Shown piece after piece: positions 1 to 29,386 of a stretch of 64,000 bases of DNA. The notes beneath the pieces were generated by a model. It was not told the origin of the DNA. It did no database searches and worked only from the letters and a program-made list of their open reading frames with translations. Source of the stretch: Achatina immaculata (Eukaryota > Mollusca > Gastropoda > Stylommatophora > Achatinidae); the NCBI GenBank assembly GCA_009760885.1, contig CM019713.1, positions 3,647,031 through 3,711,030 on the forward strand. Direction: 5' to 3'. Each line of letters begins with the position of its first letter. The stretch's first letter is position 1. The translations under genes were made by a program, and so were the position numbers.

Positions 1-139
1 TGCAGTAGTTATAACACTGAATTAATATGACAAACATGTTTGCTTTCCGCCATTATCCAACTTCTTCTCGCGTACCTCTAAACGATCTGCCGCGTAGCAC
101 TAGGGGTATGCGTACCTACACCAGGTTGGGAACCACTGG
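1..139. mobile_element. Right end of a hAT-like element (entering the window)
   Basis: The sequence ends in ggttgggaaccactg at 125-139, matching the usual hAT terminal motif CAGTGGTTCCCAAC in reverse. The left end lies before the window. No transposase is visible. Confidence 0.4.
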
Positions 140-230
140 CTTATAGTGTCAAAAGAGTTAAAATTTCCTTGTCCTGTATGCAGAACAAATAAAAGTCTAA
201 TGTGTTGCTAATTTGTTATGCGTATTGCAG

Positions 231-16530
<16,300 letters not shown>

Positions 16531-16635
16531 GTCACGTGACTGGATGTGACAGAATTACAGCATTTGAAGCGTCGACCGTTCACGGTTTCTGTTTTTTTGT
16601 TCTTGTTTTCTCCCAACTTACAAGTTGGTCGAAGT

Positions 16636-16980
16636 TTTATGTGAAAAGTTTTAACTTTTTTAAATATCTGAAGTCTTTCTCTGGTTTTACGTGAATAGTT
16701 TTAAGTTTTTAAAATATCTGAAGTCTTTCTCTGGTTTTATGTGAATAGTTTTAAGTTTTTAAATATCTGAAGTCTTTCTCTGGTTTTATGTGAATAGTTT
16801 TAACTTTTTAAATATCTGAAGTCTTTCTCTGGTTTTACGTGAATAGTTTTAACTTTTTAAATATCTGAAGTCTTTCTCTGGTTTTACGTGAATAGTTTTA
16901 ACTTTTTAAATATCTGAAGTCTTTCTTTAGTTTTATATGAAAAGTTTTAACTTTTTAAATATCTGAAGTCTTTCTCTTAA
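16636..16980. repeat. Minisatellite, 49-bp unit, about 7 copies, with a decayed extension to 17520
   Basis: The unit is ggttttatgtgaatagtttt followed by aactttttaaatatctgaagtctttctct. From 17040 to 17520 the motifs gaaatctttcatgttttatg and aatagtttt continue with irregular spacing, an older degenerate part of the same array. It begins about 100 bp after the stop of the first gene. Confidence 0.9.
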
Positions 16981-17647
16981 TAGTGTAACGTTATGTATAA
17001 CTGAAGCCTTCTTATTTTTGTACTGAGAGATTTATGCTTCTGTGATACCTAACACCTCGTATGTTTTATGCACTTAGCTCAGTCCCCTTTTTATATCTGG
17101 AATCTTTCATGTTTTATGGAAATAGTTTTAAAACTTTTTTTTCAATGTTTGAAATCTTTCATGTTTTATGCGAATAGATTAAAACTATTTTTTTTTATTT
17201 CTGAAATTTTTCATGTATATGCTTGAAGTCCTCCATACTTTATACAAATAGTTTCAAACTTTTTATATCTGAAATCTTTCATGTTGTATGGAACTAGATT
17301 ATAATTTTTTTTCAGTGTTTGAAATCTTTAATGTCGTATGGAAATAGTTTTAACTTTTTTTTTTCAATGTTTGAAATCTTTCATGTTTTATGGAGATAGA
17401 TTAAAACTTTTTTTTATATTTCTGAAATCTGTCATGTATATGTTTGAAATTTTCCATACTCTATTCAAATAGTTTGAAACTTTGTATGTCTGAAATCTTT
17501 CATGTTTTATTTCTGCAGGTTTAACTTTTGTTTGTATTTAAAATATTTGTTTTTTAAAAATGCCTACGCTTTCAGTTTTTTTATGTCAAAGAAAATAATC
17601 CCAATATGTAGCACTAGCTTTAACATTCTTGTTTTGTGCCATTATGT

Positions 17648-17800
17648 CGATATTTTCTTAACTGTCCCCTGTGCCAGTCCTTTGTTTACCAACATTTTCT
17701 CTGCTGGTATGTCTCCGTGTCTCTTTCGGTCGCCCTTGCTTCATTTAACTTGTGGAGTCACATCACAGCTAAATGTTTGTCACTCTCATAATCCACTGCT
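17648..17800 (-). mobile_element. LINE family L fragment
   Basis: Similar to 32450-32680 (reverse strand): tttctctgctg, ttgtggagtc-cacatcacag and ctctcataat blocks in the same order. It corresponds to the C-terminal Arg-rich LINE segment. Confidence 0.45.
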
Positions 17801-18356
17801 ACCTTTTCCTTTGGATCACTGCAGCCTGTGGTATCACGTCTGTCTCCCTTGATAAGAGGTCATATTACAATATTTGGCCAGATTACTACTTCTATCTTAT
17901 ATAGACACCTGGTTTGGAAGGTGTCAGATGAACATACCGTTCCAGCACACTTTCCCATATAGTAAAACATCTAAAATATTGCTTTTGAATATTCTACATT
18001 TGGTTTTCCAGTTTATAGATTATTACACTATAATTTTTTTTTTGTAACGGTCAATAACCGATGCATCGGAGGAATAAAAAAAAAAACAAAAACCAAGCAA
18101 ACAATTTTCACGGATGTCTCCCGTGATATCTCGGGCGCTCCGGCCGACCACGTTACGCCAACCATAAAATTGATCACTTATAATTAATTTTTCCAAACAG
18201 ACGTAACTCTTTGCTAATTTACTATTATTTTTTTAAAGAAAACCTTTTGTTTCAATCTAATTTAATTAAAGTTTGTTCAGGAAATTGTTTTTGTTTGTTC
18301 AGGAAATTATTTTAATTTTTTTCGGGAGTGACGGTGTTGTGAAATTCAGACTGTGT

Positions 18357-18431
18357 AATTAATATGTGAAATTAAAACTGTTCTTCCTCTTCTTTGCTCA
18401 TGTTCTTTGCAGCCGATACTTAGAAGGTGTT
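18357..18431 (+). repeat. 75-bp target-site duplication, left copy
   Basis: Matches 18757-18831 over 75 bp with two mismatches. It flanks the LINE C insertion and consists of the start of an S1 repeat plus upstream sequence. Confidence 0.8.
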
Positions 18432-18756
18432 ATCAATGTAGAGATAAGACAGATGAGTGAACAACCAGTCTCATGGGTGATCAGCAAAAGGAGATGGACA
18501 TATGTTGGTCACTTGATGAGAAGAAATGATCAGAGAATCCCAAAACAAGCTATCAAGTGGAACACAACAAGCCGAAGAAAAAGAGGCAGACCGCGTGAAA
18601 CTCTGAAGAGGACATTGTTAAGAGAGGCCAAATTAACAGGCATAAAATCCTTTGATGAGGTTGAAATAGTCACCGAAGACAGAAAAATTGGCGAACTACT
18701 TTGCGAGCCCTATGTGACGTTTAACGGCACGGGAAGGATATAAGATATAAGATAAG
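18432..18756 (+). mobile_element. LINE family C, 5'-truncated insertion
   Basis: It reads EIRQMSEQPVSWVISKRRWT and continues to a CDV-like end with the tail AAGATATAAGATAAG at 18741-18756. It is bounded by the 75-bp duplication, so it is a complete but heavily 5'-truncated retrotransposition product. Confidence 0.85.
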
Positions 18757-18769
18757 AATTAATATGTGA

Positions 18770-19045
18770 AATTAAAACTGTTCTTCCTCTTCTTTGCTGA
18801 TGTTCTTTGCAGCCGATACTTAGGAGGTGTTGAGGTACACGATCTTGTTGTATTGGGAGCAGGTCATGACAGCTTTTTTTTCAGGCCCTGCGTGGAGATA
18901 AAAAAAAAGCAGGGGGCGTGCAATGTTTCTTCTAAAGGCTCAACTGCCATGGGGACTACAGCGACCCCTCCCCCCTCCCCCTCCCCGTTAGCTGGGCTGG
19001 GCCTGGTGCTAGAACTGCCAACGGAGAGATGGAGCAGAGTCTTAG
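18770..19045 (+). mobile_element. SINE-like repeat S1, copy 5 (host of the LINE C insertion)
   Basis: Blocks ttctttgcagccgatact, gtgttgaggtac, agcaggggg-cgtgcaat, ccatggggactac, and gctggg-ctggtgctagaactgccaacggag match S1 order. Its first part was duplicated when LINE C inserted. Confidence 0.75.
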
Positions 19046-19165
19046 GTATCTGAACGGCGAAGTGGTTTAGTGTACTAGTCTCTCATGACGAAACTCGGGG
19101 GTTCGAATCCAGCCAGATTCGCCCTGATCACTCAGTTGTAGAAATGGGTACCTGACTTCTTCTGG
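19045..19165 (+). mobile_element. tRNA-derived SINE S2-like, partial
   Basis: It has a gaacggcgaagtggtttagtg A-box region, gggggttcgaatccagc B box, and aaatgggtacctgac body, then a CT tract. Confidence 0.65.
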
Positions 19166-20131
19166 CTTGACTTTATCTATTCTCTCTCTCTCTCTCTTCA
19201 CCAACACTGCAAACCCCCCCCCCCCCTCACCACCTCTTCTTCTCTTGTAATGATTTTGTTGCTAACACTCAATAAGGGTATATTTCTTCCAGCTGACCTA
19301 TATTACGATATTGCATCTGCTTGTATGCTGCTAGTTGTCTATTGTGCTGAGCATAATACAGCTGTACAGACAAAATACATCGAAACACTCCCTGCAATTA
19401 TATACTCTTTACAGGACACACAGGACAATCACATACTGGCACACTGGGTATGTCTATCAAGACTGCATTACCCTGGCACTCACGTCCGATTTATTGCGAA
19501 AACGTGATGATGACGGTGATGGCTGACGATGAAAATATATGGAAACGATTTCTCAGAAACACGCATGGTCCAACACATATGATTCCGGGCTGCTAATAGC
19601 CAAGTTATTAGGATAGCGCCATAAGAATTCAAGCTGGCTAACAACTATCACATACCAAACATGACTACATTTCTCAACACATACCGGACTACACTACCTT
19701 CTCATTCAACAGTCAAAACCTTTCCCTTCTTTCTGAGCTGAAACTTTCGTCTCAGACCCAGAATAGGCAACTTACTTTCCACGTGCAACGAATGACTTGA
19801 AAATCACGAGCTCTGGCAGAGAAAACAAGCATGGGACTAACTCTAATTTAGAGTTATCTCAAGGGTCAGTTACCCTTGACCAAATACTGTCATGCTCTGA
19901 AACTCTACCCTTGACCAAATACTGTCATGCTCTGAAACTCTGTTACATAAAGAAACTCTGTTACATAAAGAAACTATATTACATAAAGAAACTCTGTTAC
20001 ATCAAGAAGATCAATTTGCTTCAGCCGCAGAAAGTAGGAGAAAAATAATTTTACGGGCAGATTCATATTTTGTATGAGATATAAAGGAAACACTAAAACA
20101 ACTATAAGTAATAAAAAAAGTAAAACAAATA

Positions 20132-20604
20132 AAGAAACTGTGGAGAGGAATAAACAGAACTACAAACATAAGATTGTTAAAGGCATGCATCTTTCCCATC
20201 GCAACATATGCCTGTGAGACCTGAACACTTAACAAAACAGCTGAAAAACACATAAATGCCTTTGAATGTAAATGCTACAGAAGAGTTCTTCAAATATCAT
20301 GGACACTACCGGAACTTAATATTGAGTACGGTTGGCTAGTAAAGAGGATTAAACAGAGAAAACGTACATATTTTGGACACATTAAACGTCATGATAATTT
20401 AGAGAACACCGTCTTGGAAAGGTACATAATGGGAAAAGAAAGAGAGGAAGACCAAGGCGAAGATGGCTGCAAGACATCGTTGATGATCTGCGAATGGATG
20501 CATCAGTGGCAAGGCATCTATCTTGCTTACAACCGAGAGGCATACAGGAGTGCTGTTAGGAAGGCAAAGTTCCACAAGGGACATGCAAATGACTGACTGA
20601 CTGA
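20132..20604 (+). mobile_element. LINE family B, 3' region, decayed
   Basis: It matches 43302-43800 across most of its length (catgcatctttcccatcgca, atatgcctgtgagacctg). It ends in GHAND-type codons with the tail TGACTGACTGACTGACC. Frameshifted. Confidence 0.85.
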
Positions 20605-21232
20605 CCAAAACACCAAGATGCAGGGGGGTAAACAGCAGTTACACACAGGACCCCATACTTAGACTAAACGAACAAAAACAGACAGTCCTCATGTTACGAA
20701 CATCTTACTGCAGACTCTACACTCTTCTCCACAAGATAAAGGCGACTACGACAACAGCCCAGTTCATATACCAAAACGCCTATGAAACTCCGTGTACTTT
20801 TATAGGAGCCATATATGACCTCTGAGATCTCTCTGTACGGCGCAAGTCTGAGTTTGTGTGTGCAGTATATGGGAAGAGGTAGGAGCAAATTTTTTGAGGA
20901 AGGCCATTAACTCCCGTACATGAGACGAAAAAAACAAAGCCATGTCAATTTTACCGGTTGTCTCCCATGACACGTTAACTCTTACTGTCCAGGTAATTAT
21001 TTTCCATCTGTGCAGGAATGATTTTTTTTTTTTTAATGAAATTAATCAACTGTAAATATTCTTTCCAAACAAACGTAACTATTCCCTTGTTTCATAATGA
21101 AAACCTTCTTTTAGAATCTAATTTAACTACAGCTTCATAGCTTTTCTTCCCGGTCTCTCGGGAATTACTTTGTTCGTGTTCCTTCTTTCTTGGCACATGT
21201 TAAATTTAGATTGCTTGAAGATAGAACTGCTC

Positions 21233-21712
21233 CATTTCTTCTTCTTCTTCATCCTCTTCTTCTCCTTCTTCTTCATCCTCTTCTTCTTCTTCTTCCTCTT
21301 CTTCTTCTTCGTCTTCTTCTTCTTTCTCTTCCTTTTCTTCGTCGTCTTCTTCTTCCTCTTCTTCTTCCTCTTCTTCTTCTTTCTCTTCTTCTTCTTCTTA
21401 TTTTTCGTCTTCGTCTTTTTCCTTTTCTTTCTCTTCTTCTTCCTCTTCTTTCTCTTCTCCTTCTTCCTCTTCTTGTTCCTCTTCTTTCTCTTCTTTTTCT
21501 TCCTTTCTTCTTCCTCCTCCTCCTCTTCTTCTTCTTCCTCCTCCTCCTCCTCTTCTTCTTCTTCCTCGTCCTCTTCTTCTTCTTCTTCCTCTTCTTCCTC
21601 TTCTTCTTCATCTTCCTCTTTTTCTTCTCCTTCTTCAACTTCCTCTTTTTCTTCTTCTTCTTCTTCCTCGCCTTCTTCTTCCTCTTCCTCGTCTTCTTCT
21701 TCTTGGAACTGC
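21233..21712. repeat. CTT/CCT polypyrimidine tract of about 480 bp
   Basis: Almost uninterrupted pyrimidines on + (TTC with TCC and TTTC variants). The open frames it contains (poly-Glu/Lys, poly-Ser, poly-Phe/Leu) are translations of the repeat and not genes. It abuts the first base of S1 copy 6. Confidence 0.97.
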
Positions 21713-21990
21713 GAGCTGGTGTTCTGTGCAGCCGATGCTGTGGAGTTGTCGAGGCGCAGCAGTTTGTTACACTGAGAGCGGATCACGGCAGCTATTTTAT
21801 TTTTGTTTATAGTCCCTGAGAGCAGATGAAAAGTAGGGGGCATTCAATACTTCTTTAACAGACTCCACCCCCCATGGGGGACTGTGACGATACTTGCCTC
21901 GTCAGCCAGGCTAGGCCTGTTACTGGGTCTGCGGGTCTACTGGCTAAGAGATGTGGGCAGGGTCTTGGTCTTCGTCGTGAAGTCCCAACT
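21713..21990 (+). mobile_element. SINE-like repeat S1, copy 6
   Basis: The best-preserved copy: ggaactgcgagctggtgttc, gcagccgatgctgtgg, tattttatttt, gcattcaatacttctttaac, actccaccccccatgggg, gccaggctaggcctgttact and agatgtgggcagggtcttgg. Confidence 0.75.
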
Positions 21991-22921
21991 AAAACTTGTT
22001 ACCGAATGAAGATTACGAAGAAAGTGTTGACAGAAACTGTCTAGGTAAATAAAATGGTCTACAAGACAGGATTAATGAACAAGAAACACACACAGACACA
22101 CATACACATACATACACCCCCACACATTTTTTTTAAATGGTCGGTAACTGCAGTAACTGTAATTTGTATTTAATGCTATCTAATGGCCAGGCGGTGAATG
22201 ATTTTAAAAGACAGAACGCGGTGTTTTAAATAACGTTGAACTTAAATAATTTAAGAGTACAGTTTCGCGCAAGAAATAAAGTTAAATTTCAAAATAAACG
22301 TAAAAAGAACAAAAACAACAACAGATAATAATAATAATAATAATAATGCACGTCGTGAAATCGTTTCAAAATCAGAAACGTCAATAAAATAAAATAAAAA
22401 ATTAGAATAGAATAAAATAAAATAAAACAAAATAAACACATGAACAAAATTACAATAATGAAAGGAGACACTAACATAAAAATTTACCTAATGGCTTTTC
22501 TTTTGATTAAAAGCTTCGGAAAACTAGAAAATAAAATAATTGAAATTCCAGAGAAAGTGCTGGATTAGAATAACTCGCTTCGCAAAGCCTGAGGAATACG
22601 TTTATGAAAAGATAAAATACACAAACACACAAATAAAAAAAAAACACCTTGAAATGAAACATATAAACTACGAAAAAAAAAAAAGCCTAAAAACTCAGAA
22701 CTACAAACAAGGCTTTGCTGGGTATAGTGCAGGAATCTGAAACAGATATTACATACTTAAATCTTTCTAGTTCTTTATCACAGTTTTCTATTGACAATAT
22801 TGTATGTTGTATATGAAAAAAAATTTTACTGATTAATGGAAAATATTCATTTAGACTCTCAGCCAGTCATTTCTTCACCTCAACAACAACAAAAAAAACC
22901 CACAGCACAAATACATTTGAA

Positions 22922-23251
22922 GTTCTCTCTCTCTCTCGCGTGCGCAACCTTAAGTGAGCAGGGCACATGTGGTTTCTGCAAGTGTTTTCAACAAATGCCT
23001 GTCCTTTGCCTTTTTTTTCCGCTCCTGCCCAAGTGAGCCCTCTATTGCTCAACATCCTCTCTGTTGTTCTTCTCCATGTCTCTTTTGGTCTACCCTTAAT
23101 TCTTTTCCCCTCTGTGGTGTCCATCTTAGTGTTATTTTTGGTAGTGAGTTGTCAGTCATTCGGAGCACATGTCCCAACCATCGCCAGCGTCTTTCTTCAA
23201 TAATTGCTGTCAGTGACTTCATCTGCATTTCTGCCAACAAGATGTTACTAC
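22922..23251 (-). mobile_element. LINE family A, 3' fragment
   Basis: The reverse strand encodes LAEMQMKSLTAIIEERRWRW followed by LGHVLRMTDNSLPK, as in the 41360-41480 copy, ending in a CT/AG tail at 22922-22937. Confidence 0.88.
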
Positions 23252-23619
23252 ATTTTAAGTTGCTAAAATAAAATGATAGTTAATTAGATCTAAAAACAAT
23301 GCCGGAATTTTTATTGAAGAAAACAAAATTAATGAGGAAAGAGTTTGTTTTTTTCAAATGACATTTACAATGTTGCAAAGAATCACATTTATGTTCTTTA
23401 TTATTTTTTTTTCTTTCGGTTTCTAAATACGTTTAGAAGCCATGCACAAGTTGAAAATATTGACAAACAATTTCAAACTTATACCCGCATTTCAAGCTGC
23501 AGTCAGTTTACTGTCACGAACAACGCAGATTGGATGACAGACTGGATGACAGATTGATAAGAAGAAGAAAAAATAAATACACTGCACTTCCCTAACGTTG
23601 CTAAAATCGCCAGTAAAAA

Positions 23620-24235
<616 letters not shown>

Positions 24236-24786
24236 TACAGACAACGTGTTTTTTTTTTTTTTGCACTTGACGGAATTTTTAAAAAATCAAAACTCTCTCA
24301 CGTGAGATCATAAAAAGATCATTTATCATAAGTTTTCATGTATTAAACTATTAAAAGCACAACAGAAAGTTTTTGAAAACCCCATTTGAAGCCGTTGAAG
24401 GTTGCCTAAGCTGGGATAATATGGTTTAAAAAAAAAAAACCCAAAAACTGTCATAGTTGCTGGCTTGCGACGAGCCTCGAATCTACTCTTTCTGACAACT
24501 GCTTTTGAAGACCGAGTGCCGTGATCGAATGATACACACTTACAGAAGCGCTGCCAATAATTTTATGCCTGCCAGAAAAACCACTTTTGACATGCCTGAC
24601 CTATATAACTTAAGAACAGGAGGGAAGAGGGAAAAAAAAGCCACACAAAAACGCAGGAATAGGTACTCCCAAGGTCTTTCTGTGGGGTAAAAAAAAAAAA
24701 AAAGCAAGAGAAATTTGGTATTGGACGCATTCATCATCAGATATTACTTTGAATTATTCTTGCTCTTCGACGCCCTTCATGTTAGG

Positions 24787-25021
24787 CAGTGTTTCCAAAC
24801 GCGAGATGACCCCCCCCCCCCCCCCCCCCCCACGGGGGAAAGGGTGAGGATTGAAATATTTTTAAAAAGGGGGAGGGGGGGTCAGTTAGAATATATTTAT
24901 ATTATACTTTTTCAGAACTTGGCTGACTATTATGTTTCAGACTTGGGGAAGGGAGGGTGGCATTAAAATCTCCGAGGCGTTGAGGTGGGGGGCACGAACC
25001 ACTGAAGGTTGGGAAACACTG
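24787..25021. mobile_element. hAT-like miniature element with poly-C
   Basis: Left end CAGTGTTTCCAAAC, right end GTTGGGAAACACTG. It contains a run of more than 20 C near 24810 and G-rich text on the other side. Flanks share 5 of 8 bases. Confidence 0.6.
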
Positions 25022-25053
25022 AAGTAAGATATTTAAGCAATTTTTTTTTTACC

Positions 25054-25240
25054 CCAGCGGTTTTCAACACTTGTTTGCCTCATGACACACACTGACTATC
25101 GAAGCGGTTTTCACACTTGTTTGCCTCATGACACACTGACTATCGAAGCGGTTTTCACACTTGTTTGCCTCATGACACACTGACTATCGAAGCAGTTTTC
25201 AACACTTGTTTGCCTCATGACACACTGACTATCGAAGACC
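25054..25240. repeat. Minisatellite, 44-bp unit, about 4 copies, derived from a hAT-like end
   Basis: The unit gcggttttcacacttgtttg plus cctcatgacacactgactatcgaa begins with a degenerate hAT terminus (cagcggttttcaac), so a transposon end was amplified in tandem. Confidence 0.85.
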
Positions 25241-25984
25241 TCATGGCATAATACTCACAGGTACATGCCACTGAAAATCTTGGAAGCGTTGTTTAACTCT
25301 TGGCCTACCAGAATGAAAGAAGAAATCCAGCACCACACAAACAAGTTTGTAAGAAAACAATACGCCATGTTTTATATCGTAAAATAACAGCGGCGAGTAT
25401 AAACAGGTTATACAGTAGGTATTAGTCTTGATGTTAAAATCCGGAATAACTGTAAAGACAATGTTTATTTTTCTTTTTTATTTTTAATAACTCTTTTCCT
25501 GCCTAGGTATTAGCTTAGATTTAAAATACCTCATTTTAAATATCTTCTTTGTTTCTTCGTATGCTGAGCTTCTATTTATATGCAGCATCCTTCTTCCTTC
25601 TTTTGCCAGCCTGTCTGCCTCTTCTTTGCTTTAGATGTTAATCTGGGGATGTATCAATTGCATCACCGTTTTGTTTTGTATTTGTTTTGTTTTGTTTTTC
25701 TATTTCTTTGCTCACTAGTCTTAAGGCTTTTGATATGTTTTCCAGGTCAATATTATTATTGTTATTATTATTATTATATTATTATTATTATTATTATTAT
25801 AATTACGTTTTAGTGTATGTATGGCGAAATGTGACCTTGTGAAAATATAACCTTTCTCTCTGCAGTATTCTATTGGTGTCTTAATTTGACATCCAAAGGA
25901 AACTTTGCGTTCATTGATCTGTTATTTAGTGCATTACTTAAGTGGTTTTTGATAACTACAAGCCAAGTCTGCGGCTTATTTTAT

Positions 25985-26245
25985 ATTCACGTGACCCGGA
26001 AAAGGAGAATGTAACAGATAAAAGGGATGGCGACTGCAGTAAAACTGGTTCAAATAATAAAGGTAGATAGAGGTGTATGGTGCAGTTTTACAAAGCGGCA
26101 GAGGGAGTGAGTAAGTGAGAAAAAACGAATAGAAAGTATGAGAGTAAGATGAGAATTTACAAATGAACAACATACAACATCGAATATTTCGGCGTGAGCC
26201 TTTTTCAAGGATTACATACACAAACAAAAAAAAACGACATATAAC
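25985..26245 (-). mobile_element. Interspersed repeat E, copy 2
   Basis: Reverse-strand relative of 16180-16400 (see that entry for the shared blocks). Confidence 0.6.
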
Positions 26246-26649
26246 TAACAGAACATGAAAAAAGAACTTACCTTAGTGCCATCCTCCTAAGTAGGAAACA
26301 CAAGAATGCGGTAAAAAAGAGATACTGGAAGGTAATATCCAAGATCCAAAAGAGTTGAAAGGGAACCAGTTTCCCGTTCAGATTTAAATTACTCTGAAAT
26401 ATTTTGAAATAAATTGTCGGAGACAGTTTTTTTTTTAAGAAGATTAAAGCTACTGGTGGTATAAAATAATAAAACGACAGAATGACAACTTCGAGTCTGC
26501 AGCAGGAGTCCACCTGCATATGAGGAGCAAAGGAAGCACACGTGGCCATTACCAGTATAACGACAGACCAAGGTCTGCGATGTCGACAGCCTGCAGCGAA
26601 ATGCTGCGTTCTTCAAAAATATTCGAATTGTCCTTTGAGAGTGGAAGAA

Positions 26650-26686
26650 AAAGTAGTAGTATAGTAGTAGTAGTAGTAGTAGTAAC

Positions 26687-26723
<37 letters not shown>

Positions 26724-26744
26724 ATAGCAGTAGTAGTAGTAGTA

Positions 26745-26801
<57 letters not shown>

Positions 26802-26865
26802 CAGCAGCAGCAGCAAGAGCAGTAGTAGCAGAAAAAGAAGAAAGAAAGAAAGAAAGAAAGAAGAT
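26650..26865. repeat. AGT trinucleotide tract plus GAAA run
   Basis: (AGT)n with few interruptions, then AGC units, then agaaagaaagaaagaaagaa. A shorter (ATT)n tract sits at 25751-25800. Confidence 0.95.
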
Positions 26866-27493
26866 CTGTAATACCTGTGAAGCATGAAAATACATCTTGG
26901 TAACTAATCCTGGGCATGTCCCAGATTCACAGTAGAATATTTCTATTTCACTGCTGAGTCTAATGCTCTTGTCTGCCCCTTTTTTTCATATTTATGATCA
27001 GATTATCAGTTTTTCATAACTATCCTCAACATACGTTAATTTTCTTCACGAAAATTACCTCACAAAAAAGTAAAAACGATTCCTTTAACTTCCTTCTCTT
27101 AAAAAATGTAAGCAGGAATGTTAATATTTTGGTTCGGGACTATAGGGCTTCAGAGTTTGAAAACCACTTTACCTCTATACGTGTCAGTATCTTTTTTGTT
27201 CTTTCTGTCTTTGATGAATTACAGAGTTTCTAGAATATTCTTGATTTCAAAAGCAGTATTTTTATATAAATTACCTCAGACTTTTGAGTCTTTAATTTTC
27301 TCTCATCGCAATGTTTCACAGTCGATATTTCCTTACGTAAGTCAGGTTCACATACTTTAAAAAAATACATCCTTTGATTTTTTTATATCTTTCCTTAGTT
27401 TTACGGGATAATTTATGTGTAACACAGCGTTTAATGACACAATTCAATATCCTCGGCCGTTAAAAATTACAAATTGCTGAATTGCATGAAATT

Positions 27494-27650
27494 ATTTTAG
27501 AATGTGATAAAATGTATCAAGATTGTTATAGAATGTGATAAAATGTATCAAGATTGTTATAGAATGTGATAAAATGTATCAAGATTGTTATAGAATGTGA
27601 TAAAATGTATCAAGATTGTTATAGAATGTGACAAAATGTATCAAGATTCT
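27494..27650. repeat. Minisatellite, 31-bp unit, 5 copies
   Basis: The unit is ttatagaatgtgataaaatg followed by tatcaagattg. Nearly perfect. Confidence 0.93.
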
Positions 27651-29097
27651 TTTAAACTGTGCAAAGTCTGTCACTTGTTATTCCACCTCCTCCCTTGTAA
27701 ACGAACTTTTCTTTCGTCTATTTGTATCAAGAGGCAACATCTCTGCAAGGGGTTGATATTCGCAAACCACGTATGGACAACCCTTGGCCTACGCGCCACA
27801 TATGGCCCTTGGCAACATTATCCTGCGGCGCGCTGAAAATCTAGTTAGATTTTTTTTCAACCTTAAACAGTATTGGCTTTATATTTTGAAATTATAATAA
27901 CCTGGCTCGATAATTTAATAATATGATAGTCGGATTCTCTCATTTGTCCAAATAATAATGCAGGAAAATCTACTGTAGCTCTTTCACATCATAAAAGGAT
28001 ATATATGTGTGTGTACTTGTGTAACCAATAAACCGCTATAGACGACCAATGCGAAGCAAAATAGGGCCGATTTGTTAATACAAATAATTGAATGTAATTC
28101 GAATTTTTAATACAACAGGCTTTACAGGAGACGTTTGTATCTACGGGCTGTACTTAAGTCGAAAGTTCGGAACTCGGGGACTGGTTGTACGTGCACAATA
28201 TCGGATGGGGCGTGAGCTGCTAAAGTTTCCTTTAATTCCCGCAGCGAATATAATAATGGAGACTTACCTACAATCCCAAGTCCCATTAGGAATGGCTTTC
28301 TCAATTCTTTATTTTATTGATATGAAAATCGTAATAAAAAAAGTTGTGGAAATATCGTAATTAAAATTTATTGAAATAAAGAAACAAAGATCTGTCGCAA
28401 TACCATACACACCGAAATGTACTTTTTTTTTCACTGATATACAGTAAATCCCATTGCAAGGGATTTCAAGGGGACTGGAAATCTAGTCTGTTATATATAC
28501 ACTCTTTTATATCCAGAATAAAATATATCCATAGAAGGACGAAGGAAGTTGCTACAATGGAAATATTGTCCTGCAAGGGGAAACAAATCCAACTAGAAGT
28601 AGTAAGATATTCAGTTAATAACGTCCCTTCGATGCGCGGTAAATATGGAGTTAACAACGAAAGTTTGGCACTTTACCCTGCCTTGTGATCAGGGCCCCAG
28701 TACCACGTGTGGCTTAGTGGGACAACGAATACAGCCAATAGTCCTCTTTGCAGCGCCACCTGGATGCAGGTTATTGTGTTTACAGATGTTTGTGCAAGAT
28801 TTAAAAACAAGAGGCAAGCCGGCGGATATGTTACACCGACAGCCTGCGGGTCAGCATGCGTTGTCTGTGATTAATTTTCACACTCTGAACCACTTCACGG
28901 GGAAACAAAATGTGATTCAGGCACGTCTGGTTTACTGTTGATTTGTCACATGTGTTCAGGAATCTTTTCTGCATCTATGAGACGTGGTGTAACGCGTTGG
29001 AGCATGTTATACGGAAGCGAAGCAACACAGTGCAGAAGATTTTGACGAAACATTCCTGGCCGCAGAGGAGGTGATGTTTGTCTTAGTCTGGTCCCAG

Positions 29098-29386
29098 AGG
29101 CTAAAGGACATGCGGAATTGCACCGAACTGGGTAGAGCGTTAAGAGAGGCGTCAAATATAACCAGATGTCGAGTACACTCTGCCCCAGGTCAGTGTATTA
29201 TTCCAGAAGCTTCCAGCGTAACTTCATGCGGTATCCAGCGACAGGATGCGGAAGTGGCGACATGTGTGACTTCTGGAGGCTTGTGGGATATAGATCTATG
29301 GTCGGAACTGGAGAATGCAGCACATGAGAAGAACCACGTGCTGGGAGGGATGCATATGTTCATGAGTCACTTGACAACAGATGAAG
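29098..29386 (+). CDS. Candidate exon of an unrecognised Cys-containing secreted-type protein
   Basis: The acceptor is ttagtctggtcccag at 29097 and the donor is GATGAAG|gttaat at 29387 (weak). The open frame of 96 codons has protein-like composition and five cysteines (MRNCTEL, TRCRV, GQCIIP, TSCGI, ATCVT) and an NIT sequon. It leaves in phase 1; adding AA from 38081 restores Glu. No family recognised. Evidence is limited to open frame, splice consensus and phase. Confidence 0.35.

Noticed and set aside
21127..21843. 238-codon Glu/Lys-rich protein and Phe/Ser/Leu-rich frames
   Set aside because: Pure translation of the CTT tract.
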